Shown piece by piece: positions 47,301 through 60,700 of a stretch of 64,000 nt of DNA (position 1 is its first letter; each line of letters begins with the position of its first letter). Origin of the DNA: Strigops habroptila (taxonomy: Eukaryota > Chordata > Aves > Psittaciformes > Psittacidae). The notes under the pieces are model-generated. The model searched no databases. It saw only the letters and a list, made by a program, of their open reading frames with translations, and was not told where the DNA came from. Location of the stretch: positions 20,914,902 to 20,978,901 of the forward strand of contig NC_044301.2 of assembly GCF_004027225.2 (NCBI RefSeq). The letters run 5' to 3'. Position numbers and translations under genes: made by a program.

Positions 47301-50300
47301 TTTCTTTCTGCTCAATCCAAGCCCCATCCATATGCAGGCAAGGAGGGGCTTCCTGCCCCACCTCAAGTGATGCTGAACAGCAGGAGCCCCTTCTCTCTGA
47401 AAAGGAAAGTTGCCGGGCTCATGGGTCGAGTTACTGTGGATTTACTGCTGAACTCCCCCCCCCCAATACCACTTCTAGAAGAGAGGGATTAAATTAACAC
47501 TGATTCTGAGTTACAGAAGTCAGGCTGTGTTTAGCTCTGACAGCCGCTGCTGGAAAGGGGAACGGCAGCTGGGACTCCCTGGGGGATGAGTCTTTTGGGT
47601 GTTGTGGGGGAAACCGGAAGATGCTCAGGGGAACTGCAAGGTAAAGGCTCTCCCATCCCTGAGCACAAGACATGGAGTTTGGTTTAAATAATCATTAACT
47701 TGTCATGGAGCATGTACTTTTGTTTGGTGTGGGCCATGCTGAGGGAATCCGGAGTGGCCAGTTCCTTCCTGGCTTGGTTTTGCTGCTTTTCCTTGTAACG
47801 TACCATGTTCTCCTTCATTCCCTAGGACAGTTGAGTGGGAAGCAGGTTCTGTCCACAACATTGGATGAGCGGGTAAAAGACGAGTTCAGTGACCTTTCTG
47901 AGGGGTGAGAGAAGAGTGGGTTTAAAGTAGCGTAAATGTCTTTGCGAGTATGACCTGATCCGCCTCAGAGAGCTCTTTCTCCACCAGTGACCTGGCCCTT
48001 GAGGCCCCTTGGAACCAGTGTTGGAGGCGCAGAGCAGTGGCTCTGCAGTGGTGGGATGGAGCTCACACCACTGACACGCTGAACTTGCCACCTCCACTGC
48101 GGTGGGGGGGGGGGGGAGTTTGCACAGTGGGGTGTGTGGTTTTGCATGCATATGTGCTCTCTGTGTTGTCTGCTTCCAGCAAACTTGGTCCTGTTTCATT
48201 CCCTGCTCTGGGGAAGGAACAATGTAGGGGCTTACTTGGGCCTGGGTCCTGCTGCTCCAGCCCCTCGGAGCAATTCCCCTTCATGGCTACTCCAGGCTGG
48301 GGCTCCAGAAGAGCAGTCGGTGCGAGGGGTGGCACTTGGAGAGTGATTAAATGGGAGGTGGGAGGGACGCTGGCAGCTTAGCAGTCTATGATCAAAGATT
48401 TGGCTAAATCCTTCAAACATTGGTATTTAAAGTGAGGCTTGTAAATAACTGAGAACTGAGTCCAGTCATTCAGAGTCTGAAGTACGGCTGAGTGCAGATT
48501 TATTTTAGCGTGTCAGCTAAATCCATCAGCTGTCACATTAAAAGTGCCACAATAACTTATTGCCTGTTTCTTGGCTTCAGAATTAATTGCTCCTTGTATG
48601 GCTTAGGACTTAAAAGGAGGAAAAAGTAAAACCCAAACCTATGTGGTTGTTATGTATGAGGAAATACAGAATGACTTGCAGCTTAATTAACCTGCACCAG
48701 ACAATTATATTACATTTTTATCTAGAAAATTACTTTCCCAGTATAGAAAGTGGTGGCAACATCCCTCAACAACCAATAGACCTTTTCAGTAACATCTGCT
48801 TTTGTTCTCCTGACAGCAGTTCAGTTATTCTTACAGAGATCTAGTCCTAAAAGAACCCAAATTTACTATTTTCTGTGTGCACCAGTGCTGTATTTGCTTG
48901 GGGAGCTTATGGAGGAGGAGGACACATGGAACCTCGGTTGCCATGCCGTGGGGGAGATGGATGTGCTGGGAATGGAGAACATGTGCTGCTGCTGCAGACG
49001 CTGGTGCTGAAGTGCCAGGGCGGTGCTATGTGGGTAAAGGGCATCTTCTTTCTCTCAGGGACTTCTTGAGCGATGATGAAAACGAGAAGAGAAATGTGCA
49101 ATCTTCAGATGACTCCTTTGAGCCTTACCCCGAGAAGAAGTAAGGGGCTTGCAGTGTGGTGAGCGGAGTGCTCCATGGGTGAGTGGGAGGGCTGGTGCCC
49201 GCTCCACAATGGACTCTGCTCAGCTAACACTGTGTTCCATTGGGGCTTCCATTCCTTGCATGTTCCTGCCTGGAGGTCACAGTGATGCCCCTGTGTTCCA
49301 TGAGCTCCCTGTCAGGCCTGAGCTTATCCCTCAGTTCTAGGCCCACAGCTCAGCTTGTGCACATGCTCCTGCTTTGCCAGGGCAAGCATCAGGCAAAGCT
49401 GTCAGACACTCAGGGACAATTAGGTAGGAGGACTAAAACCAAGATTGAGTATTAAACCACTGTCCTTGTTCCTTCTTGGAGGATTTCTAGCAAGAAAAGC
49501 AACATCAAAGAAGTAAAGAAGGCAGAAGAGCCCAAAACAAGGAAGAAGCCAGGGCCTAAGCCGGGCTGGAAAAAAAAGATCAAGTGTGAGAGGTAATAAG
49601 GAGGCGGGTGGCTGGGCAGTGCCCCTGCTCAGCACGCTGGCTGATGGCAGGGCTCTGCTTCATAGGGAGGAGCTGCCAACCATTTACAAGTGTCCTTACC
49701 AGGGCTGCACAGCTGTCTACAGGGGGGCCGACGGCATGAAGGTGAGTCAGGGTTTGCTCCTGTCCCAAACCTGTAGCTTTGAGTACTACAGAACCACTTC
49801 CACATGAGGAGAGGGTCCCCGAGATTTAATTCACCGCCTTGCTCTGCAGGAGGCAGTGAGTCCCTGGTTTCTCACAGTGAAGCAGCACTGATGTGTGAGC
49901 CTGCTAAGATGGTTTTTGAGGGATTCAAGTTTTTGGCTGGGGAAAATACAACCCAGTGCTTAAAAGCTTTGTCCTTTCTTTACAGAAACACATCAAAGAG
50001 CATCATGAAGAGGTACGGGAGAGGCCCTGTCCTCATCCTGGCTGCAACAAGGTGTTCATGATTGACCGGTACCTACAGCGGCACGTGAAGCTCATTCATA
50101 CAGGTGTGTCCTGGCTGGTGGCAGGCATCACAAACACCCAACACTTGATTGCACAAGGCTTGTAGGTGCCGTGGCAAGACTCTGTGTGGGGTTTAGAACT
50201 GCCTGCCTTGCCTGTAAACCTGGAACAATCCATTGTGCGGGGGATGTGAGGCAGGGGGAGGAATTCAGACTCCAGCAGTAAGCATGGGCAGCTGCACATG

Positions 50301-51154
50301 TGCATTTCCCGTACTAAGAAATAAGCAGAATTGATGACTCTCCCGTTTTCCATTGCAGAGGTACGTAATTATATCTGTGATGAATGTGGGCAGACCTTTA
50401 AGCAACGCAAACACCTCTCAGTCCATCAGATGCGGCACTCGGGAGCAAAGCCCCTTCAGTAAGTGCACACCAACCCTGCCTTCGTAGCCGAGAGAAGGGT
50501 AGTGAAGTTCTGCTGAGCCCTCACAGTCACTGGCCTTAGCCCAGAGTGATTCTGTGACACAAACCCTGCCCGTAGCTGGCAGTGTCCTGGCTGAATAACT
50601 TTAAATGTTCATCTACAATGTGCTTCCTGTTGTTGAGCAAGTCTTACACATCCTTTTGATCCTGTTGCCCTTCCGAGTTCAGCAAGGGAGTGCTCAGCTA
50701 CCACCAGCAAGCTGCAGGCCTGAGGAGAGAATCATGTTGGGTGACTGGGGTGGTTGTAGGAAATGCTACGAAGCTGTGGCTGTCTTGTGGGCTTATTCAG
50801 TGCAACAAAGAGCAAACACCATAGCCATGGATTCAGGCTTGGTGCTGAGCCCCTGCTTTGCCTTGCAGGTGTGAGATCTGTGGTTTCCAGTGCAGGCAGC
50901 GAGCTTCGCTCAAGTACCACATGACCAAACACAAAGCTGAGACAGAGCTGGAGTTTGCCTGTGACCAGTGTGGGAAACGCTTTGAGAAGGCCCATAACCT
51001 TAACGTCCACATGTCCATGGTGCACCCTCTGATCCAGATTCGAGACAAAGCCAAGCCACTGGAGCCAGAGCCCATTCTCCTCCTAAATACTTCAGGGACT
51101 TCAGAAAGCCAGGTGGTAAAGCCAGAAGTGACTGCACAGCAGGAGCCCACCTGA
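44384..51154 (+). CDS. ZNF276: ZNF276, ZAD and C2H2 zinc-finger protein, intact
   Basis: Eleven exons with GT-AG borders: 44384-44579, 45723-46032, 46137-46189, 46642-47139, 47826-47904, 49059-49139, 49482-49592, 49666-49741, 49986-50103, 50359-50458, 50869-51154. The sum is 1908 nt, an open frame of 635 residues (human about 614). Start MKRDRRGRF matches the human MKRDRLGRF. Residues about 74-150 are a ZAD-like Cys4 domain (CRLCHGKFSS ... CKKCHAQF). The middle has an acidic stretch (KDEFSDLSEG, DDENEK) and a KKPGPKPGWKKK basic motif. Five C2H2 fingers fill about 450-610 (CPYQGC, CPHPGC, CDECG, CEICGFQC, CDQCG). It is a nuclear DNA-binding protein, with few studied targets. It is the only gene here with no defect that I can see. 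The introns hold no recognised features apart from low-complexity runs. Confidence 0.93.
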
Positions 51155-51590
51155 GGGGGATGGGGAAGCTTTCCCAGTCCAGCCCTGTAGAAACCATATG
51201 GCAGAGTAGAGACTTTTAATCTATGTTTTAGTCTCCCAAAGAACTCAGTGGAATTAGCTTCAGCTTGCTCAGAAAAAGCTTGTCTTCATGCTATGATTAT
51301 CCATGCTCATGTCTGATTCATCAGTGTTGTACTAAGAGTCTGTCTAACCCCAGGGGAATGGATGTTCAGCAGCATCCTTTCATGGTCCCCTTTCTCCCCA
51401 TGCACACAGTTGTAGAAACAGACTGTTCCCTGCCTGCAGGAACTGCTGCTGCCTGTACAGAAGTGGCCACATGTGGCTCTAAGAGTACACAGGACAGTGG
51501 TGTGGACTTTAAGCAGACTTTTTTTTCTGGATTAAAAAAAAAAAAAAAGATTCCCAAAGCCAAGTCTAAACTGAAATTTGTAACCTACTT

Positions 51591-51631
51591 TTTATTGTAA
51601 AAAAAAGCTTCATGGTTATGCTTGTAATAAA
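51591..51631. terminator. Convergent poly(A) signals of ZNF276 and FANCA
   Basis: AATAAA at 51626-51631 serves ZNF276 on the plus strand. TTTATT at 51591-51596 is AATAAA on the minus strand for FANCA. The two transcripts would overlap by tens of bases at their 3' ends, as the human genes do. Confidence 0.7.
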
Positions 51632-51756
51632 TTATTTACAAAAGTAAAGGAACAGCAGTAGCGAAGAAGGTAGCACCTTATCTAGCCCTTCAGCCATAGG
51701 CAGGGTGTTCTGCTGCACTTGCTGGGCCATGCGCTGCCTACTGCCCTGCCTGTCCC

Positions 51757-54700
51757 TCAGAACAGGACCAGCTCTTTGTCCAGCTCCATGGCTGCAGAAG
51801 GCCTCAAGACATGCAGGAGGGTGGCTCCCAGCTCTGGGTCAAGTTCTTAACAGGTGGCCAGTAGCTGGGGGAGAGGGTGAATAGCATTAGACCTGCTCAT
51901 GTTCCTCGAAGGCCAGAGCATCCTGCTGCTTCTCAAAAGTGCAGGTTTGTGGGAAACTTCAACACCTGCCTCTTTGCTGTGCTTGATAATTTCCCTCAAG
52001 ACCAAGCATTAAGCAGTGGAAGCGAGACTGTGCGAGAGCAGTGTTTAATGTTGCTGAGAAAGATGGAGCCTGCAGCCCAGGTGAGGGAGGACATGGCTAT
52101 AGCAGTGGTTGAGCAGCAGCTGTCCTCCACCACTCCCAAATGCATTACAAAAGTGAACTGAGTGTGTCACAGGCCCAGCAGCCAGCACCAGCACAGGAAC
52201 AGTGCCCAAGAAAGGCTACATGGGCTGGGAGAAGGGGAAGGCAGGGAATCACAACACACCAGTTGTATATTTCCAAGGCTTTGGTCAGGGTATTGTGGGA
52301 TCGCACCAAGCAGGAACTGCCAGGCCATGGAGATCACCTCCAAGGGATCCTCCTGGAGAACATGGAGAAGTGACACAGCCAGTCAGAGCCAAGCACAATG
52401 TCACTTTCAGCTCTCGGTCCCTGCCTTCAGAAGTGAAAACAGGAACCGCTAAGCCACACCTAGGGGCTGTTCACAAGTTAAGCAGATCAATACAGCCACC
52501 CTGAGATCCTGTACAAGTAAGGCAGTTTTGGGCAGCAGCTTCTCTCAGCCCTAAGGCCTGAGCAAGCTGCCTGCCTGCCAAAGCAGTTGCACAAGCTCCC
52601 TTTGCCTTGTATGGGAAGGTGGGAAGAAGGGGGATGCTGCAAGTGGCAGGAGAAGGGATAAAGAATAGGATTCGTGGTTCTCTTTCAAGACAAAAAAAAA
52701 AAAAGAGAGAGACCGTGCTTAACGCACATGCTCTGTGGGGTCTGGGCTCTGGCCCACTTTGTCAGATTGCAGCAGGTCTTTCCCTTCCACAAAGAGCCGA
52801 AGCAGCTGGATGTAGAATTCGAGCACCACATAGAGGAAGGTCTGCTCCTGAGTGAGCAGCTCATGGTGAAAGCATGGAGTGAGGCTAGAGGAGGTCACGC
52901 ATCCCAGATGTTTTCTTCCTCAATGACTCTTCCTTCAGACTCTCCCAAAGGCAGACTATGTTTCACTGGAATCTGCTCCCTGATCCAATCTGTAGGTGAC
53001 TGCACAAATGGCTGCATTTCAAAGCTGTGAAGACAGCAAAGGGACAGAAACAGGCATTCACAGGCAGGAGGGTGCTTAGGGCAGGCAGCTGCTGGAAGAA
53101 ACTCGTCATCTTTGCTCCTTCGTTTAATAGCGTTAAATCATTTGGAAACTAAAGTTCCTCCTTGCTGGGGACCCTTTCTCCTGTGAAATACCATGTACAT
53201 TCCCAGCCTGAGGAAAAACATCATCTAACAAATGTGAAATGCTACAAAAAAAGAGAAGAGAGATAGGAGGTTCTTGCACTACCTGGGAGGTGTGGGTCCC
53301 TGTCCCAAGTCTGGACAGGGAACTGAAAATAGTAAGTCATTCAGGTAGAGAAATAAAAGCTACTGTAGTGAAAGGGGAGATAACGTCAGTTAGAGGGAAA
53401 TACAGGTTTAATCTGGTCAGAACAGAGGGCTTTCAGCAGGCTCTGTCTAGGATCCCTTCCTTCTGTCAGAACAAGCTGCCAGCCTCCACAGTACCAGTAC
53501 AAAGCATTTTTAGGCAGCAAACCAAGATGATCAGACACATTTAGTGTCATGAGAATTCCCTCAGGGCTGAATTTACCTTTGGTGCTATTTTTGCTGAGAT
53601 GAGATCCATGAATGAGAAGAACGGCAGAGAAACAAGAAGCTGCAAGGAAAAGAGACTGCCTGTTAGTTGTATCCATGGCGGTGACTCAGAACTCGCACTT
53701 TCCCATTGGGAAATAACATTTTACTGAGTATGTTCCCAGGATGGACCTGGATAAACAACAAGCACTGCTGTTCCTCCCAGGTGAAGGCAGTGTGTTTGGA
53801 GAGGACAGCCTGCAGCCCGACATTGTTCATTGCTTCTAAGGGTGAATTCCATACCAAATTCACTGTTCTTGAAGTCAGACAACAGATGACAACTTCTCCC
53901 AATGAAGGGAAAACTGAGTGAGCTACCACAGACATAAACCTGGAGGAGAGCTAGTGTTGGTCCACGGCCAGCATGCCACCAGCAGATGCAAGTGCATCAT
54001 AATCCTGTCCTGACATACATTGGTTATCACTTTTCTGGATCCCTACTGCACAAATCAAAGGATAAACTTATTTGTGCTGGTAATCCAGTTGTAAAACTAA
54101 CTCTCCTTTCTTATCTCTGTCTGAGAAAGGAGGGGGCTGAGCCAGACAGCACTTTCCATGCACAGCAGGTCTGTCTGCACATGCATAGTGGTCAGGGCAG
54201 GGAACATGGCAGTGAGAGAACTTTCCCTGGGTTCCTTGGATTTAACTATGGTGTCTCAGCCCCAAAAGGGAGTTAATCCCACAACACTCCCCTTTTTGAC
54301 AGAGATTTGACACTTAATGCTGTCACTTGAAGGGATTCAGCACCTGACCCCTCACCAGTACCGTGCATGGGACCAAGTCCCCAACAGAGATCTGTGCAAT
54401 CCCACTGATACCAGAGCAGCAGTTGAGGGTCTGAGCTGGGGCCTGAACACCAGTGAGCTGCTGGGACCCCCACTGTTCTCACTCTTCCTGGCATCTTCCT
54501 CCTATCTCAAGGCAGATTTTTGAGGTGAAAGCTGCTGTTACTCCACATGTACTAAAATGCTCACATCAACTCAGCGACACCAGTTTCTGACTAGCAGCTT
54601 TTGGCTCTCGGCCAGTATAAACAGTGGAGGAGTCAATCCCATAGCAAGAGGAACTGCTACCATCACTGCTACCCCAAGCAATAAAACTGAAGAATAAATA

Positions 54701-57700
54701 GTAAGGCAGAGGTTCCATTTCAACAGTGTTTGCCTGTGAATGTCCTAATACGGGGGCACTCCCCATATGGAGCTCTGGTCCCAGCTATCCCCTGGAAGAT
54801 CAAGAGATAGCACTGCCGGGCAGCAGCCCAGCTCCCTCCTCAGCAGGGCACTTCAGAGAATTCCCATGCACTGAGGGCATGGAGCATGGAGAAGTGGCAG
54901 AGGCATTTCCTGGAACAGACTTGGGAAAATCCTCTGGAAATCTCTTCCTAGGATTCCCAGCACATCCTCCCAGAGCCCTTAAAATATATGCACTCCTGTC
55001 CCACAGACTTTCTGCATCTCCTTAATCTTCCAGCCAAATTGCCTGAGCTAAAATCCACTGGGACTGCTCCTTTGTCAAAGGGAGAGGTGATCCTGGCATG
55101 CCATGGATTGAGCTCTCAGTCTCTGCAGCACTCTCTCCAGCTTCAGTTTTTAAAGCAGCTGACTCCTGGCTTCACAAAGGAGTCAGTATAGAGTTAAAAG
55201 TTAAAGTTTGGAACAGCTTTGCCTCTAGGATAAGTATTTAGCAACTGGTAATTTGCAGCTCCATTTTATCAACTAGTCACCAGCAAAATTTCACAACAGT
55301 GTTTAGCAGGGGCACAGCAGTATCTCAGAACAACCATTTCTCAGCGAAAGACATTCTAGTTTTCAAGTGTAGGGAACAGCAGATGCTTAAAATGTGCCCA
55401 GTCTTGCCTGTTCTGTGTCAGTCCCCAACCTCTTCAGTGCATTTCTCTCTTGTCCACACGGTGACTGCTGCTGAACAGTACAATGGAGGAAGGCAGCCGA
55501 AATCCAAGGAGGGCCAGAGGGAGGGAAGACCACTCCTGAAGAAAGGAAGCTAGGAAATAAAACCAGCATGTTATGGGTTTGGAGAAAAACAAGGGGGGGG
55601 GGGGGGAAAATCAACTGTGAATGAGGAGGAAATCAGGAGCTTGGGCAAAGGTGTAAGTTTGTGACCAAAAATTCTTCATTCAAATTTTTTCCCCTGCAGT
55701 TGGATGCTATATGGAGACAATTAAAAAAAAAAAAAAAAAGTCCAGAAGCAGGCAGAAGCATTCCCAAATCTCTTATCAGAGGTTGGACAGGTCATTATCT
55801 GTATACTTTACTACAGAAGCAAGTGATTGTCACCTGCAATAACCTGCAAGGAGATTCTTACACTAAATTCCCAGCTTTTGGAGAAAAGTAGCAGTCTGCT
55901 GAACAGACAGCATAACAGGTAAAGAAGGAAGCATACAGCAGAGAAGCAGTGGGTAGTTTCAGGAGACTAGAGATTTGCCAAATCAGGGAGCAAAGGGTGC
56001 GGCAGCTTAAGCAAATCACTCAACACTGTGCTAAAGGCTATATTTCCAGTGTTTCTCAAACAAGGACTCTGCCTTCCGGTCTCCTCTAAAAAGATTATTT
56101 TCCTTATGGTGAAACATTCTGACCCATATTACACAAAAGACCAGACTAAATAATTATAATGACACATTTTGAGCTTAAACTCTACAAAGAAATCTGTATA
56201 TAGCTGTCCTACAAGCCTCAGTCCACATTAGCATATCATGCTGCCTGCTGAAACCCAGCCTGGCTCAGAGAACAGGCCTCCTGGGTGCCTATCCCTCAGA
56301 GAGCAGGTTCTCCTGCCACAAATCCACACCCAGTTCCTCATATATGCCTGGTAACTGAGGACTTCAATTCCCTCAGTCTTTCCAGTTCTTCTGCAAGTGG
56401 AACCCCATAGAGTCTCTTCCACTGAGAGCAAAGTACTGGCTCCAGCCTCAGCCACCAAAGCTAGAAAGACAGACAGAAACCAGCAGTTAGTGGTGGAGCA
56501 CTCAGTAGTTGTCTGCAGTCAGGTATGCACAATATCTCAGCCAGGTACACAGAGAAAGAAGTGTCCATCCCCTCCCCTTAAGCTGCCTTGGAGAAGAAGG
56601 AAATTAAGCAGCCGTCTACCTTGCCTGGTCTCAGAGGATCCTTCTGTTGTGGGGTTGCTGAAGGTCGAAGAACAACAAGTGCCAATTGCGACCACAACAG
56701 TGCACCGGCAGCAATATCGCACCAACCGAGACTCCCTGATTCCCATCCATAAGCTGATCCGTAGACAGGAGAGCCAAGGAGTGATCAGCAGGACCCGCTC
56801 ACCCTTTAATAGCCCCATATGGCCAGTGCAAAAGTCTAATGGAGAGTGGAGACTAACAGTAGACTATCGTGGTCTGAACGAAGTCACACCACCATTGAGT
56901 GCTGCCGTACCGGACATGCTAGAACTTCAATATGAACTGGAGTCAAAGGCAGACAAGGGGGATGCCACAACTGATATTGCCAATGCATTTTTCTCAATCC
57001 CTTTGGCAGCAGAGTGCAGGCCACAGTTCTCTTTGACTTGGAGGGGCGTCCAGTACACTTGGAACTGACTGCCCCAGGGGTGGAAACACAGCCCTACCAT
57101 CTGCCATGGATTGATCCAGACTGCACTGGAACAGGGGCAAGCTCCAGAACACCTGCAAAACAGTGATGACATTATCATGTGGGGTGATACAGCAGAAGAC
57201 GTTTTTGAGAAAGGGAGGTAAATAATCCAAATCCTGCTGAAGACTGGTTTTGCCATAAAACGGAGTAAGGTCAAGGGACCTGCACAGGAGATTCAGTTTT
57301 TGGGAATAAAATGGCAAGATGGATGTCGCCAGATCCCCACAGATGTGATCAACAAGATAACAGCAATGTCTCCACCAACTAACAAGAAAGAAACACAAGC
57401 TTTCTTAGGTGTTGTGGGGTTCTGGAGAATGCACATCCCAAATTACAGTCTGATTGTAAGCCCTCTCTACCACGTGACCCGGAAGAAGAATGATTTCAAA
57501 TGGGGCCCTGAGCAACAACAAGCCTTTGAACAAATTAAACAAGAGAGAGTTCATGCAGTAGCCCTTGGACCAGTCTGGGCCGGGCCAGATGTGAAAAATG
57601 TGCTCTACACCGCAGCCGGGGAGAATGGTCCTACCTGGAGCCTCTGGCAGAAAGCTCCAGGGGAGACTTGAGGTCAACCCCTTGGCTTTTGGAGTCGGGG

Positions 57701-60700
57701 ATATAAAGGATCCGAGGACAGCTATACTCCAACCGAAAAAGAGATTTTAGCAGCCTATGAAGGGGTTTGAGCTGCTTCAGAAGTGATTGGCACTGAAGCA
57801 CAGCTCCTCCTGGCATCCTGGTTGCCTGTGCTGGGCTGGATGTTCAAGGGCAGAGTCTCCTCTACACATCATGCAATCGATGCTACATGGAGTAAGTGGG
57901 CCGCACTAATTACACAATGAGCTCGAATAGGAAATCCCAGTCATCCAGGAATTCTAGAAGTCATCATGGACTGGCCAGAGGGCAAAGATTTTGGAATGTC
58001 ACCAGAGGAGGAGGTGATGCGTGCTGAAGAGGCCCCACCATATAATCAACTGTCAGAAAGTGGGAAGCAATATGCCTTGTTTACTGATGGGTCCTGCCAT
58101 ATTGTGGGAAAGCATCGGAGATGGAAGGCAGCTGTGTGGAGTCCCCTACAATAAGTGGCAGAAAGTGCTGAAGGAGAAGGTTAATCAAGTCAGTTTGCAG
58201 GGGTGAAAACCATCCAGCTGGCCTTGGACATTGCTGAACGAGAAACATGGCCAGTACTTTATCTCTATACTGACTCATGGATGGTGTCAAATGCCCTGTG
58301 GGGGTGGTTGCAGCCATGGAAGCAGAGCAACTGGCAACGCAGAGGTAAACCCATCTGGGCTGCTTCATTGTGGCAAGATATCGCTGTCCAGGTGCAGAAC
58401 CTGGTGGTGAAGGTACGCCACGTAGATGCTCATGTACCCAAGAGTCTGGCCACTGAGGAACACCAGAACAACCAACAGGTGGATAAAGCTGCTAAGATTG
58501 AAGTGGTTCAGATGGATTTAGATTGGTAACATAAGGGTGAATTATTTTTAGCCTGGTGGGCCCATGACACCTCAGGCCATCAAGGCAGAGATGCAACATA
58601 TAGATGGGCTTGTGATCGAGGGGTGGACTTAACAGTGGACCCTATTGCCCAGGTTATTCACAAATGTGAAACATGTGCTGCAATTAAGCAAGCCAAACGA
58701 TTAAAGCCTCTCTGGTATGGAGGACGATGGCTGAAGTACAAGTATGGGGAGGCCTGGCAGACTGACTATATCACACTCCCACCGACCTGCCAAGGCAAGT
58801 GCCATGTGCTTACCATGGTGGAAACAACCACCGGATGGCTGGAAACATACGCTGTGCCCCATGCCGCTGCCCGGAACACTATCCTGGGCCTTGAGAAACA
58901 AGTCTTGTGGTGACACTGCACCCCAGAGAGAATTGAGTCAGACAATGGGACTCATTTCCGGAACAACCTTATAGACACTTGGGCCAAAGAGCATAGATTG
59001 AGTGGGTGTATCACATCCCCTACCATGCACCAGCCTCTGGGAAAATCAAACGGTACAATGGGCTGTTAAAAACTACCCTGAGAGCAATGGGTGGTGGGAC
59101 TTTCAAACACTGGGATACACATTTACCAGAAGCCACCTGGTTGGTCAACACGAGGGGATCTGCCAACAGGGCTGGCCCAGCCCAATCAGAACTTTTACTT
59201 ACTGTAGAGGGGGATAAAGTTCCTGTGGTGCACATAAAGAATTTGTTGGGGAAGACAGTCTGGGTTATTCCTGCTTCAGGTAAAGGCAAGCCCACTCGTG
59301 GGATTGCTTTTGCTCAGGGACCTGGATATACTTGGTGGGTAATGCGGGAAGATGGGTAAGTCTGATGTGTACCTCAAGGGTATTTAATTTTGGGGGAAAC
59401 CAGCCAATGAACTCAATTATATGCTGTTGCCTGCTATATAAAACTTCTCTAGCCCATCACCTAAATTCCCATCTCCATCACTCTGGGCTTTGAAAAGGAA
59501 ATATGTGCTGCCAGGATCATCAGCAGAGAATAAAGTCATGGGAAAAGGCAGCAGTAGCTGTGGGAGTCTCCCAGAACCGTCCTCAGGTCACCATCGACTG
59601 ACCCTGACTTCCCTCTGATCATCACCCCAACAAAGAATGAACTTTGATGAAACCAGATGAGCTCAGCTGTGACCAGACTAATTCAGCGGTGTTGTCAGCA
59701 GGCAATAATCCAACACTGTACACCATCTCTCCTGCCATGAAAGACTGTTACAAGAGATGAAGCCTAACATCATCAACTGAATGAATTCAGCAATCTTTAT
59801 AGGTATGGTCCATGGATTAAGGAATGATATCTGTCTCTTTTTTTGTGTGTGTGCATGTGTGTGTGCATATATATATATAAGGAGACACACAGCGATGGTA
59901 TATTGAAAAAATGTGGGACCTGAGCATGACATGAGTGGTATGGAATAAAAGGTGGATGCTGTCCTGGGTTCAGCTGTAATGGTTATTTTTCTCCTTCTTA
60001 GTAAATGGTGCAGTGCTGTGTTTTCGACTTTAGTCTAAGAACAATGCTGATAACACACTGATGTTTTAGTTGTTGCTAAGTAATGCTTACTCTGATCAAG
60101 GACTTCTGTCTCTCATGCTCTGCCAGTGAGGAGGGGCACAAGAAACCGGGAGGAAGCAGATACAGGACACCTGACCCATACTAGCCAAAGGGGTATTCCA
60201 TACCACAGCATGTCATGCCCAGTATATAAACTGGGGGGAGTTGCCTGGAAGGCCCAGATTGCTGCTCAGGTCGGGCTGGGTATCGGTCGGCAGGTGGTAA
60301 GCAATTGTGTTGTGCATCACTTGTGCTCATTGTTGGTTTTTTCCCTTCCCTTGTTAGTCTTATATTTTCTCCCCTTGTTATTTCCCTTATCGTTATTATT
60401 AGTAGTAGTTTTGTGTTATACTTTAGTTATTGGACTGTTCTTATCTGAACCCATGGGGTTTACATTCTTTCAGTTCTCCCCATCCTGCCCAGAGCTGTGG
60501 GGGGGAAGAAGGCAGGGAGTGAGCAAGTGGCTGTGTTTCTGAGTTACTGGTTAGGCTTAAACCATGACACAATCCTGGAATGGTTTGGGTTGGAAGGGAC
60601 CTTAAAGCTCATCCAGTTCCAACCCTCTGCCATAGGCAGGGACATCTTCCACTTGACCAGGTTGCTCCAAGCCCCGTCCAACCTGGCCTTGAACACTGCC

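Noticed and set aside
51366-51600. Short open frames over the ZNF276 3' UTR and A/T runs
   Set aside because: Within the UTR, with homopolymers and no homology.
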